Of a DNA stretch of 31,414 bases, positions 6,875 to 14,185 are shown in pieces (positions within the stretch are counted from its first letter, which is position 1; each line of letters starts with the position of its first letter). A model generated the notes under the pieces. That model did not search any database. It saw only the letters and a program-made list of their open reading frames with translations, and had not been told where the DNA came from. The position numbers and the translations under genes were made by a program. The DNA is from an uncultured Actinomycetes bacterium (GTDB taxonomy: Bacteria > Actinomycetota > Actinomycetes > Nanopelagicales > Nanopelagicaceae): positions 1 to 31,414 of the forward strand of contig CAIUSQ010000141.1 in NCBI GenBank assembly GCA_903901905.1, written 5' to 3'.

Positions 6875-7711
6875 ATGAGAGAATTAGATTTTCTTGTCGT
6901 TGGCGCTCAGAAATCTGGCTCAACAAGTTTGCGAGCTTTTCTTGAGGAACAAGAAAAAGATATATTTATTTTAAATCGCGAACTCCATTTTTGGAACAGG
7001 AAAGGTCAGTATCAAGATGGTGTAGGCCTGAGCGCATACCTTGCAAATTTTGAAGATGCGAAACCACATCAAATTAAGGGTGAAAAATCTCCCAGTTACC
7101 TTGTGAGCCAAGAGGCACCCGGACGCATCCACAAACACTTTCCTGAAGTAAAAATTATTGCAATCTTAAGAAATCCAATTGATCGAGCATATTCAGCCTA
7201 TTGGCATGGACGGCGCGTGGGTGCAATCGAGACTTCCACAACTTTTGGCGAAGCGGTTCGAAACTATAAACTAAATCAAGGTAAGCCCTATGGGGACATG
7301 GTTACAGCTGGTTTTTATTCCGAGCAAATTGCACGCTACCTTAATTTTTTTCCGCTTAAACAACTTCATGTTATAAGTTTTGAATCGACTTTGACACAAA
7401 GCGGCGATGAGCTCCACGGAGTACTTAAATTTCTTCTTCCAAATTCTGCCATTGCTAACGAAGAGAGCCAATTAGCATTTCCAAAGCGCAATGTTGCACG
7501 AGCAAGCAGATTTCCAAAGTTAAATGAAGCAATATTTAAAAGCAAATTACTTAGCTACTCGACTAAGTCAAGAATCTCAAAAAAATCATTAGTTGAGCTG
7601 AAAGTTCCAGAAATGTTAGAAGATGATAGAAAATTCCTTCAAGATATCTATGCAGGAGAAAACCAGTCGTTGCAGTCAATCCTGGGTAAGAATTTTGCTT
7701 GGGATATCTAG
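6875..7711 (+). CDS. PAPS-dependent sulfotransferase domain protein
   Basis: A 278-residue cytoplasmic sulfotransferase of the NDST/heparan-type fold (Sulfotransfer family). The PAPS 5'-phosphosulfate loop is VGAQKSGSTSLRAFL (residues ~9-23), the GEKSPSYL segment (69-76) matches the family, and the 3'-phosphate loop is ILRNPIDRAYSAYW (97-110). It would transfer sulfate to a hydroxyl or amine of a glycan or small molecule; the acceptor is unknown. It stands alone: a leaderless promoter lies upstream and the next gene is convergent, only 8 bases away. No PAPS-synthesis gene lies in the window. Sulfated surface glycans would be one use. Confidence 0.88.
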   Translation: MRELDFLVVGAQKSGSTSLRAFLEEQEKDIFILNRELHFWNRKGQYQDGVGLSAYLANFEDAKPHQIKGEKSPSYLVSQEAPGRIHKHFPEVKIIAILRNPIDRAYSAYWHGRRVGAIETSTTFGEAVRNYKLNQGKPYGDMVTAGFYSEQIARYLNFFPLKQLHVISFESTLTQSGDELHGVLKFLLPNSAIANEESQLAFPKRNVARASRFPKLNEAIFKSKLLSYSTKSRISKKSLVELKVPEMLEDDRKFLQDIYAGENQSLQSILGKNFAWDI

Positions 7712-7719
7712 CTAAAATA

Positions 7720-8166
7720 TTAAATTATTGGAACTCGATACTGACGTTTGCCTGATTCCAATACGTAACTGTCGTATAGCTTTCGAGCAGTTTGATTAGT
7801 TTCATCGGTGTTCCAATATACCCTTGAGCAACCACGCTTTTTAGCCTCAGTAATTACAGAATTGATTAAAGCTCGACCTGTTCCCTGTCCACGAATGGTT
7901 TCATCAACGAATAAGTCCTCCAACAGGCACTGCCCGTTTTCTGACCACGTTGAATTTTGAAAGTTAAAAGTTGTCATTCCCATAATTTGACCATCACGTT
8001 CGGCCAGTAAACAGTAAAGATTAAAGTTGGGATCAAGCAAACGCTTCCATGTCATCTCAGTTTTATCGGCTGAAAACTCAGTTTTGTAGAAAGTTAGATA
8101 CCCCTTCCAAAGTTCTAGCCATCGCTCTTTATCACGCAGCTCTACAGGTCGAATAGAAAGGTTCAT
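7720..8166 (-). CDS. GNAT-family N-acetyltransferase
   Basis: A 148-residue protein of the GNAT fold, a single domain of normal length. The acetyl-CoA loop is visible as LFVDETIRGQGTGRALI (R/Q-x-x-G-x-G/A type), preceded by a beta strand ending in LLEDLFVD and followed by CSRVYWNTDETNQTARKLYDS, the usual motif B. The general pattern (N-terminal IRPVELRDKERWLELWKGYL) resembles small-molecule or amino-acid acetyltransferases; the substrate is not predictable. Minus-strand TAGCCT lies 6 bases upstream of the ATG, giving a leaderless transcript. It is convergent with the sulfotransferase gene. Confidence 0.88.
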   Translation of the reverse strand: MNLSIRPVELRDKERWLELWKGYLTFYKTEFSADKTEMTWKRLLDPNFNLYCLLAERDGQIMGMTTFNFQNSTWSENGQCLLEDLFVDETIRGQGTGRALINSVITEAKKRGCSRVYWNTDETNQTARKLYDSYVLESGKRQYRVPII

Positions 8167-8172
8167 TGTTCA

Positions 8173-8178
8173 AGGCTA
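8173..8178 (-). promoter_or_regulatory. -10 box TAGCCT of the GNAT gene (leaderless)
   Basis: On the minus strand TAGCCT, 6 bases (TGAACA), then ATG at 8166; no ribosome-binding site. Confidence 0.5.
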
Positions 8179-8261
8179 CCAAATCCAACTCCTAGGACTT
8201 TTTTAGCCTATGCGCCCAATCCTTCTTGTTCTGGGTGAGAATTACTTAGATTTTTGAGCAG

Positions 8262-8267
8262 TAGAAT
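8262..8267 (+). promoter_or_regulatory. -10 box TAGAAT of the DsbA-like gene (leaderless)
   Basis: TAGAAT followed by 6 bases (CTGCAC), then ATG 8274, without a ribosome-binding site. Confidence 0.55.
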
Positions 8268-8273
8268 CTGCAC

Positions 8274-8876
8274 ATGCAGACAAAAGCTGAATTTTGGTTT
8301 GACCCAATGTGCCCTTGGGCCTTCATTACATCTAGATGGATCTTAGAAGTTGAAAAAGTCCGTGATATTGAAGTTTCTTGGAACATTTTTAGTTTGCCAC
8401 ACTTGAACAAAGACCGTGAAATGCCAGAAAAATATAAAGCGATTTTTGCGAGCTCATGGGCTTGTGCTCGTGTCATTAAAGCTGTTGAAAATCAGTACGG
8501 CAAGGAGAAAACTTTGCCGCTTTACACAGCGATTAGCACTCGTATCCATGTTCAAAAAGAGTCCGTCTCGCAAGATCTTTTAATTGAAGCTCTTAAAGAG
8601 ATTGGCCTAGATTCAAAATTTGCTCTAGAGATGAATAACTCAGATTGGGATAAAGAGATCATCCAAAGCCATGAACGTGGACTAAAACTAGTTGGCGATG
8701 ATGTAGGAACACCGATTATTGCTATCAATGGGATTGGGTTTTTTGGCCCTGTTATTTCTCCCGCACCTAAAGGTGAAGAGGCAGGAAAACTATGGGATGG
8801 AGTAGTCCTTTCTGCTTCGTATCCTGGTTTTTTTGAGATTAAGCGTTCAAGGACCGTTGGTCCAATTTTTGACTGA
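8274..8876 (+). CDS. DsbA-like thioredoxin-fold protein (mycothiol-linked nitroreductase family)
   Basis: A 200-residue cytoplasmic thioredoxin-fold protein of the DsbA/FrnE superfamily, close in layout to actinobacterial mycothiol-dependent reductases such as Rv2466c. The active site is FWFDPMCPWAFITSRWI: Cys13-Pro-Trp-Ala16, so the second Cys of a CPWC motif is replaced by Ala, making it a monothiol variant. Later elements DDVGTPIIAINGIGFFGPVISP hold the cis-Pro loop (GTP) expected in the fold. In actinobacteria such proteins use mycothiol or mycoredoxin to reduce substrates, and a mycoredoxin-like gene lies at 27366. No signal peptide is present. Two oxidoreductase genes follow on the same strand, 90 bases downstream. 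Confidence 0.85.
   Translation: MQTKAEFWFDPMCPWAFITSRWILEVEKVRDIEVSWNIFSLPHLNKDREMPEKYKAIFASSWACARVIKAVENQYGKEKTLPLYTAISTRIHVQKESVSQDLLIEALKEIGLDSKFALEMNNSDWDKEIIQSHERGLKLVGDDVGTPIIAINGIGFFGPVISPAPKGEEAGKLWDGVVLSASYPGFFEIKRSRTVGPIFD
8851..8870 (+). terminator. Small terminator-like hairpin at the end of the DsbA-like gene
   Basis: GGACC-GTT-GGTCC followed by AATTTTT overlaps the last codons of the gene. The 5-base stem is short. A second dyad (TGACC-AAAT-GGTCA, 8874-8887) follows at once. Either could end transcription or bind a protein; both are weak. Confidence 0.3.
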
Positions 8877-8966
8877 CCAAATGGTCAACAAAAACACTTC
8901 TACCGCGCATCTTGTTCACTACACGGGCAACCTTGCGCAGGTTAAAAAACATGAGGAGCATTCGGA

Positions 8967-9995
8967 TTGTCTAAAGCAGATATTAGAACGGCGCTGTTGG
9001 CCTATGGCGCAATTGGTGATGAACACAATAAAGCATTGCTCTCAACACCAGGGATGGTTCTATCTGCCGTTTGTGACACTAATCCAGAGCGATTAGAAGC
9101 TGCATTAGAGCTTGCTCCAAATGCAAAAACCTTTAATGATGCTCAGACAATGCTTGACTCCGGAAACATTGATCTTGTGGTTGTATCAACACCACCTAAC
9201 TCGCATTTTTACTGGGCTAAAGAAGCTTTAACGCGTGGAATAAATGTTGTACTAGAAAAACCGATGGCTCTGACTACCCAAGAGTGCGATGAGTTGATGG
9301 CCATTGCTGGTGCATCACAGCTGTTGCTAGTTGTCTATCAAAACCGTCGCTTTGATGCAGACTTTGTCACAATCAAATCATTGATCGATTCTGGCGAAAT
9401 CGGTGAAGTTTTTCATTATGAAAGTTTTGTAGGTGGATATTCCAAGCCTTGTTCATTCTGGCACTCCGAAGTTGCAGTTTCAGGTGGAGCCATATTTGAT
9501 TGGGGTAGCCACTTTATAGATCAAATTTTGGCAGTGATTTCTTCACCGCTTCAATATGTAAATGGGCTTAACCAAAAGCGAGTATGGGATCACGTAACAA
9601 ATGCCGACCATGCACAAGTAACACTTACATTTACAGATGGAGTTCAGGCGATTTTTACCAACTCGGACCTTGCTGCTGCTCGCAAACCTAAATTCTTCAT
9701 TCTGGGAACAAAGGGTTCCATAGTGGGGGATTGGGATACGAGCGCAGGCGGCTCAGTTGCTGATCATCCAGCCAAAATATCTATTCACAGAGTAGATGGC
9801 AAAGTTGAATCCATTCCACTTAAATCCTTAAAACCCTATGCTTTTCATGAATCACTTGTCGCAAGAATCAATGAAGGTAAAGCTATGTCAGTGACATCAA
9901 CGCAATCTCGAGATGTTGTTGCAATTATGCAGGCTGCGGAGGAATCTGCGTTAAAGAATGGTTTGCCAGTTGTTCCGAATCTCCTTAGATCATGA
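8967..9995 (+). CDS. Gfo/Idh/MocA-family NAD(P)-dependent oxidoreductase (first of a pair)
   Basis: A 342-residue sugar- or cyclitol-dehydrogenase-like enzyme. The N-terminal Rossmann domain (~1-120) has a slightly unusual glycine loop (AYGAIGDEH), and the family EKP motif is in NVVLEKPMALT, where the Lys is catalytic. The C-terminal alpha/beta domain holds GGAIFDWGSHFID, the usual conserved Asp/His segment. The start is TTG 8967, chosen because GAGGAG lies 8 bases upstream and the protein begins at the usual place before the first strand. The stop overlaps the start of the next paralogous gene by 4 bases, so the two are translationally coupled and probably act on the same sugar-like compound. 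The substrate is unknown. Confidence 0.88.
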   Translation: MSKADIRTALLAYGAIGDEHNKALLSTPGMVLSAVCDTNPERLEAALELAPNAKTFNDAQTMLDSGNIDLVVVSTPPNSHFYWAKEALTRGINVVLEKPMALTTQECDELMAIAGASQLLLVVYQNRRFDADFVTIKSLIDSGEIGEVFHYESFVGGYSKPCSFWHSEVAVSGGAIFDWGSHFIDQILAVISSPLQYVNGLNQKRVWDHVTNADHAQVTLTFTDGVQAIFTNSDLAAARKPKFFILGTKGSIVGDWDTSAGGSVADHPAKISIHRVDGKVESIPLKSLKPYAFHESLVARINEGKAMSVTSTQSRDVVAIMQAAEESALKNGLPVVPNLLRS

Positions 9996-10951
9996 GTGTC
10001 CGTTGGGGATTTCTCGGTGCGGGGTATATTGCAACAAATGCATTAGCACCTGCTGTTCATGTTGCAAAAAATGCAACCTTGTATGCAGTTGCAAGTAGAG
10101 ATGTAATTCGCTCTCAATCTTTAGAGCCCATAAAAGTCCATTTAACATATCAAGATTTATTAGATGATCCAGATATTGATGCTGTCTATATTTCCTTAGC
10201 AAATCATCAGCACTGTGAATGGAGTATCAAAGCACTTAACGCAGGAAAGCATGTGCTCTGTGAAAAACCAATAGCGATGAATGCAATCGAAGCCAGATCA
10301 ATGGCAGATGCAGCCCAAGCAAATGATCGATTATTAGTTGAAGCAGTGTGGACACGTTGGCATCCACGGTTTATCCGTATGGTTGAACTTGTAACAAGTG
10401 GCGCAATAGGTGAGATTAATTCAATTGACTCGTCTTTTACGTTTCCAGGTTCATTGGAAGGAAATTATCGTTTGATTCCAGAGATGGGTGGTGGAAGTTT
10501 GTTTGATGTTGGGCCATATCCATTGCATGCATTTTCTGCACTCACTCAAGGTGACCTCAAGTTGGCTATTGACTCTGTTGAGAGAAATACTGCACCAACG
10601 GGCGTTGACATGACGACTCGATTAGATGCAACACTAAATGGATCCATCGCCGCGAATGTCCTTACATCATTTGAACGAGATGAAGAACAACAATTGTTAG
10701 TAATTGGTTCACTTTCATCAATTGAAAATATTGGCAATGATGCATTTACCTCATTTAAAAATGCAAGTGTATTAAAGATTGGAAACACTTTAGAGACGTT
10801 TGCCCCTGTTGATCCGTATCAATTAATGGTTGAAAACTTTGGAGCCCGAATTAAGGGTGAAACAAGTTGGGTACTTCCAATAGAAGAATCAATCCGCGTG
10901 ATGGAGATTCTGGACCAGATTGCAGTGACCAAGAGCAGATCTAATTCATAG
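9992..10951 (+). CDS. Gfo/Idh/MocA-family NAD(P)-dependent oxidoreductase (second of a pair)
   Basis: A 319-residue member of the same family but of a different branch. RWGFLGAGYIA holds the dinucleotide-binding loop, HVLCEKPIAMN the EKP motif, EAVWTRWHPRF and GGGSLFDVGPYPLHA the substrate domain. These last two segments are typical of the dihydrodiol dehydrogenase / D-xylose dehydrogenase / glucose-fructose oxidoreductase-like branch. It overlaps the preceding gene in ATGA, so the pair is expressed together. One enzyme could oxidise and the other reduce a shared sugar intermediate, or both could work on related sugars; this is inference. After the stop comes only the pst promoter region. Confidence 0.9.
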   Translation: MSVRWGFLGAGYIATNALAPAVHVAKNATLYAVASRDVIRSQSLEPIKVHLTYQDLLDDPDIDAVYISLANHQHCEWSIKALNAGKHVLCEKPIAMNAIEARSMADAAQANDRLLVEAVWTRWHPRFIRMVELVTSGAIGEINSIDSSFTFPGSLEGNYRLIPEMGGGSLFDVGPYPLHAFSALTQGDLKLAIDSVERNTAPTGVDMTTRLDATLNGSIAANVLTSFERDEEQQLLVIGSLSSIENIGNDAFTSFKNASVLKIGNTLETFAPVDPYQLMVENFGARIKGETSWVLPIEESIRVMEILDQIAVTKSRSNS

Positions 10952-11037
10952 ATCCCTTTCGGCGTGCAACGACCTTGAATTCAAAAGGTCATTAAACGTC
11001 CTCTAAATCAGGCTTACACGAGGCTGAAATTCGGTTT

Positions 11038-11070
11038 CTTCACACTTCGTTAACCTTCTGTTCACTTTTC
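11038..11070 (+). promoter_or_regulatory. PHO box: three 11-nt direct repeats upstream of pstC
   Basis: Three consecutive 11-base units CTTCACACTTC, GTTAACCTTCT and GTTCACTTTTC match the GTTCACC-type 11-nt repeats bound by actinobacterial PhoP/RegX3 response regulators. Two promoter geometries downstream are possible: CACATT at 11079-11084, or CATGAT at 11098-11103, which lies exactly 6 bases before GTG 11110. The cognate regulator pair is probably regX3-senX3 at the right end of the window, so phosphate starvation should induce this operon. Confidence 0.75.
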
Positions 11071-11109
11071 CTCTGCCCCACATTGAAGGCAAGCGGGCAT
11101 GATCAGCCT

Positions 11110-12105
11110 GTGAGCATCACTGAGAAATTGGGGAATACAACCCCCTCGCAGGTGCCTCAGCCACGCGAGATAACAACAGAACCTCGATTTTCAGATCGCG
11201 TATTTAGAGCAGTTGTTAGCTCAGGTGGCTTTATCTCACTAGTACTTCTTGGATTGATTTCACTTTTTCTTTTGTACAACGGCTTTGGTGTATTTAGATC
11301 TGAAGGTTTGAGTTTTATAACATCTTTTGACTGGGTTCCGGAAAGTATTGAGAACGCAACTGAAGCATCTTATGGAATTGGTGCGATGCTTTATGGAACG
11401 CTCGTCATTAGTTTTATCGGTCTATTTTTTGGATTTCCATTAGCTTTTGGCACAGCGTTGTTTCTTTCTTACTATGCACCTGAGTGGATCAAAAAGCCAA
11501 TGGTTTTGGTTGTAGACATTATGGCTGCCATTCCATCGATCGTTTTTGGAGTTTGGGGATATTTTGTATTAATGCCTCAAGCGGAAGAGTGGGCGAGATT
11601 AATTAACAAGTACTTAGGTTTTATCCCAATTTTCTCAATGCCTGGTGATTTTTTTACGAGATCCCCATTTATTGCGGGTCTAGTACTTGCAATTATGATC
11701 GTTCCAATCATTACATCAATATCTCGTGAAGTTTTTGCTCAAACCCCGCTAGATAGAATTCAAGCAGCATATGCACTTGGTGCAACCAGATGGTCAATGA
11801 TTCGTGCAGTTGTAATTCCATACGGAAAAGGTGGAGTGATCGGTGGAGCGATGCTAGGGCTGGGACGAGCTTTGGGTGAAACTGTTGCTGTTTACACAGT
11901 TCTTAACTTGGTTTATGACATTCGTCCAGAGATTCTTTTGAGCGCCGGTGGTTCAGTTGCCTCATTAATTGTGAATAAATTTGGAGAGGCAAATGCTCCA
12001 GAGCTCAAGGCGCTCATGGCTGCAGGTTTTGTTCTCTTTGTTGTGACTCTTATCGTTAACTTCATTGCAAATATAATTATCAATAGAACGGTTCGCAAAG
12101 GATGA
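11110..12105 (+). CDS. pstC: Phosphate ABC transporter permease PstC
   Basis: The inner-membrane permease subunit of the high-affinity phosphate importer, about 331 residues from the chosen start. A short cytoplasmic N-terminus is followed by about six membrane helices. The ABC-permease EAA loop is seen as QAAYALGATRWSMIRAVVIP, with GGAMLGLGRALGETVAV after it, diagnostic of PstC. I prefer GTG 11110 over the in-frame TTG 11083: CATGAT sits 6 bases before the GTG, matching the leaderless pattern seen elsewhere in the window, and neither start has a good ribosome site. Its stop overlaps the pstA start by 4 bases. Confidence 0.93.
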   Translation: MSITEKLGNTTPSQVPQPREITTEPRFSDRVFRAVVSSGGFISLVLLGLISLFLLYNGFGVFRSEGLSFITSFDWVPESIENATEASYGIGAMLYGTLVISFIGLFFGFPLAFGTALFLSYYAPEWIKKPMVLVVDIMAAIPSIVFGVWGYFVLMPQAEEWARLINKYLGFIPIFSMPGDFFTRSPFIAGLVLAIMIVPIITSISREVFAQTPLDRIQAAYALGATRWSMIRAVVIPYGKGGVIGGAMLGLGRALGETVAVYTVLNLVYDIRPEILLSAGGSVASLIVNKFGEANAPELKALMAAGFVLFVVTLIVNFIANIIINRTVRKG

Positions 12106-13184
12106 GTACTTTGATTGGCAATAAGCCAAAGCAACCTTTGCCAGACGGGGCATCAACTCCAAAGCCAATTAAGCCCTGGAAGGCCACCCCAAAGCAGTGG
12201 TTACCAGATTTATTTGGTGCAATTGGAGCAGTACTTGCAAGTTTAATTGTGGTTGCAATTTCTCCTATGGCTGGAGCATTAGGTTGGATAGCAACATTTG
12301 TTGTGTTTTCAATAGTGATTGCTTCTTCGATCAGTTGGATTCGCCAAGACCGAAAAGCCGCGGCCAACTCTGTATCAACGATCATTATTTATTTTCTTGC
12401 AGCCTTTGTACTATTGCCAGTAATTTCCATAATATTCGAAATAATTCGAAAGGGCGCACCTGGGCTTTCGCTTGGAATCTTTTTCAATGATATGTCCGTA
12501 ACATCATCAGATGCACCGTTAAATGAGGGCGGACTGCTCCATGCATTAGTTGGTTCATTGTACGTAGTTGCACTTGCAACAATTGTAAGCATTCCAATTG
12601 GACTCTTAACTGCGTTGTATCTAACAGAAGTAAATGGTAAAGCTGCCGGGGTTGTTCGGTTCTTCGTGCAGGCAATGAGTGGTGTTCCATCCATTGTTGC
12701 AGGGCTCTTTATCTATGCAGTCTGGATGATTTCTTTTGGTGGGACCTACACAACTGCAGCCGGTTCTATGGCGCTGGCAATTTTAATGATCCCAACCGTT
12801 GCCCGTACTGCAGAAGAAGTTTTAAAGCTGATTCCAACTGATTTACGTGAGGCTGGATTAGCTCTTGGTGCCACACAATGGAAAACCGTTGCACTAGTCG
12901 TTATTCCTGCGGCAAGAAGTGGACTTATTACAGCAGTAATTCTAGGAGTGGCTCGAGTTGCAGGGGAGACTGCTCCATTGTTACTGACTATCGGCGGCAA
13001 TGACGCAATGAACTGGAATCCATTTAGTGGCAATAATTCGGCGCTCCCATTCTATATTTGGAAAAATTTTGGCCTAGGAACAGAAACTGCAATTGCTCGT
13101 GCTTGGACAGGAATTTTTGTTCTCATGATTGTAGTGATGGCATTTTTTGCACTCACTCGTATTTTGGGAAATAAAAAAAGGTAA
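12102..13184 (+). CDS. pstA: Phosphate ABC transporter permease PstA
   Basis: The second permease of the phosphate importer, 360 residues, longer than many PstA proteins (about 280-300) because of an N-terminal extension. That extension (~1-90) has a Pro/Lys-rich cytoplasmic tail and two extra hydrophobic segments before the conserved core. Core features: ATIVSIPIGLLTALYLTE, the PSIVAGLF segment, and the EAA loop EAGLALGATQWKTVALVVIP followed by RVAGETAPLLLT, the PstA hallmark. The start ATG overlaps the pstC stop (ATGA), showing translational coupling. It pairs with PstC to form the channel, energised by PstB. Confidence 0.93.
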   Translation: MSTLIGNKPKQPLPDGASTPKPIKPWKATPKQWLPDLFGAIGAVLASLIVVAISPMAGALGWIATFVVFSIVIASSISWIRQDRKAAANSVSTIIIYFLAAFVLLPVISIIFEIIRKGAPGLSLGIFFNDMSVTSSDAPLNEGGLLHALVGSLYVVALATIVSIPIGLLTALYLTEVNGKAAGVVRFFVQAMSGVPSIVAGLFIYAVWMISFGGTYTTAAGSMALAILMIPTVARTAEEVLKLIPTDLREAGLALGATQWKTVALVVIPAARSGLITAVILGVARVAGETAPLLLTIGGNDAMNWNPFSGNNSALPFYIWKNFGLGTETAIARAWTGIFVLMIVVMAFFALTRILGNKKR

Positions 13185-13198
13185 TTAAGGAAATCAAG

Positions 13199-13228
13199 AT
13201 GAAAATGCTAAATAAAGGGGAAAAGTAA
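13199..13228 (+). other. Nine-codon open frame whose stop overlaps the pstB start
   Basis: ATG 13199 reads MKMLNKGEK and ends in TAA whose last A is the first base of the pstB ATG (TAATG). AAGGAA precedes the ATG at a usable distance. Its GGGGAA is also the ribosome site for pstB. It may be chance, or a tiny leader peptide whose translation couples pstB to the upstream genes. Confidence 0.2.
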
Positions 13229-14061
13229 TGTCTGAGATCAAAGTGAACTCGTTAGCATCGGTTGCCTCTTCGAGAACTTCTGAAGGTTTGTTTCAGGGTG
13301 TTGGCTTGGAAGCACGAAGCATTCACGCATGGTTTGGTCAAAAGCACGTTCTCTCTGATATTTCACTAGATTTTTATTCAGGAACAGTAACCGCACTAAT
13401 TGGACCTTCTGGCTGCGGTAAATCAACTTTTATTCGTATTCTTAATCGAATGCATGAATTTATCCCAACCGCTGCAATGGCTGGTGAGGTTCTTCTTGAT
13501 GGAAAAGATATATACCGCTCTGGAGTTGATGTTACAAAGATTCGCCTAGGAATTGGCATGGTATTTCAGAAGCCAAATCCATTCCCTTCCATGACAATTA
13601 AAGAGAATGTCCTCTCTGGTCTCAAGCTAGCTCAGATTAAAATCAATAATGCCGACGAACTATTAGAAGACTGTCTTGTACGTGCCGGTCTATGGAGTGA
13701 AGTTAAAGATCGCCTAGACCAATACGGCGGGACTTTATCTGGAGGCCAGCAACAGCGCCTTTGTATCGCTCGTTCACTTGCGGTGAAGCCTCAGGTACTA
13801 CTTATGGATGAACCATGCTCTGCTCTTGATCCTGGTTCAACCCTTCGCATTGAAGAGACCATTCGGGAGCTCTCAGAGACAATGACCATTGTTATTGTCA
13901 CTCACAATATGCAACAAGCGGCCCGTGTATCTGATTACACAGGATTTTTCCTCTCTGATGGTGGTCCGGGCCAGCTAATTGAGTCAGCCCCGACCTCCCA
14001 GATCTTTAGTAATCCTAAAGATAAGAGAACTGAAGATTACGTTACTGGCCGTTTCGGCTAA
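13228..14061 (+). CDS. pstB: Phosphate ABC transporter ATP-binding protein PstB
   Basis: The ATPase of the phosphate importer, 277 residues. The Walker A loop GPSGCGKST, the PstB-typical NRMHE, the Q-loop segment [18 protein letters not shown], the signature LSGGQQQR, Walker [14 protein letters not shown] and the switch His in [11 protein letters not shown] are all present. The C-terminal [16 protein letters not shown] is typical of PstB. There are about 25 extra N-terminal residues before the first strand. It is cytoplasmic, bound to PstC/PstA, and may also signal to the SenX3/PhoR-type sensor through PhoU, for which no gene is present in the window. GGGG lies a few bases before the ATG. Confidence 0.96.
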   Translation: MSEIKVNSLASVASSRTSEGLFQGVGLEARSIHAWFGQKHVLSDISLDFYSGTVTALIGPSGCGKSTFIRILNRMHEFIPTAAMAGEVLLDGKDIYRSGVDVTKIRLGIGMVFQKPNPFPSMTIKENVLSGLKLAQIKINNADELLEDCLVRAGLWSEVKDRLDQYGGTLSGGQQQRLCIARSLAVKPQVLLMDEPCSALDPGSTLRIEETIRELSETMTIVIVTHNMQQAARVSDYTGFFLSDGGPGQLIESAPTSQIFSNPKDKRTEDYVTGRFG

Positions 14062-14065
14062 TTCT

Positions 14066-14131
14066 GTTCACCTAAAGTTTGCTTTACCGTCGGGCATCGT
14101 TGGCTTCTAGTTTCACGCCTGTTTGGGCTAG
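14066..14131 (+). promoter_or_regulatory. Two candidate PHO-box pairs upstream of pstS
   Basis: GTTCACCTAAA-GTTTGCTTTAC (14066-14087) and GTTTCACGCCT-GTTTGGGCTAG (14110-14131) each give two 11-nt units beginning with GTT, like the units upstream of pstC but weaker. A possible -10, TAGATT (14137-14142), follows the second pair. They suggest that pstS has its own phosphate-controlled promoter, in keeping with the need for more binding protein than permease. Confidence 0.4.
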
Positions 14132-14150
14132 AACATTAGATTTCCCTCAA

Positions 14151-14167
14151 ACGTCTAAGTAAGACGT
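14151..14167. promoter_or_regulatory. Inverted repeat ACGTCT-AAGTA-AGACGT in the pstS leader
   Basis: Perfect 6-base arms with a 5-base loop lie 18 bases before the pstS ATG and just upstream of its GGGGG ribosome site. It could be a 5' mRNA hairpin affecting stability, or an operator. Confidence 0.35.
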
Positions 14168-14185
14168 CATCTAAATGGGGGAAAA

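Noticed and set aside
10971..10990. Hairpin GACCTT-N8-AAGGTC after the second oxidoreductase gene
   Set aside because: Short stem and no following T run; could be a weak terminator but not enough to list as a feature.
11083..11109. TTG 11083 as the start of pstC
   Set aside because: No ribosome site, and the GTG at 11110 is placed 6 bases after CATGAT, as with other leaderless genes; the extra residues (MKASGHDQP) are not needed.
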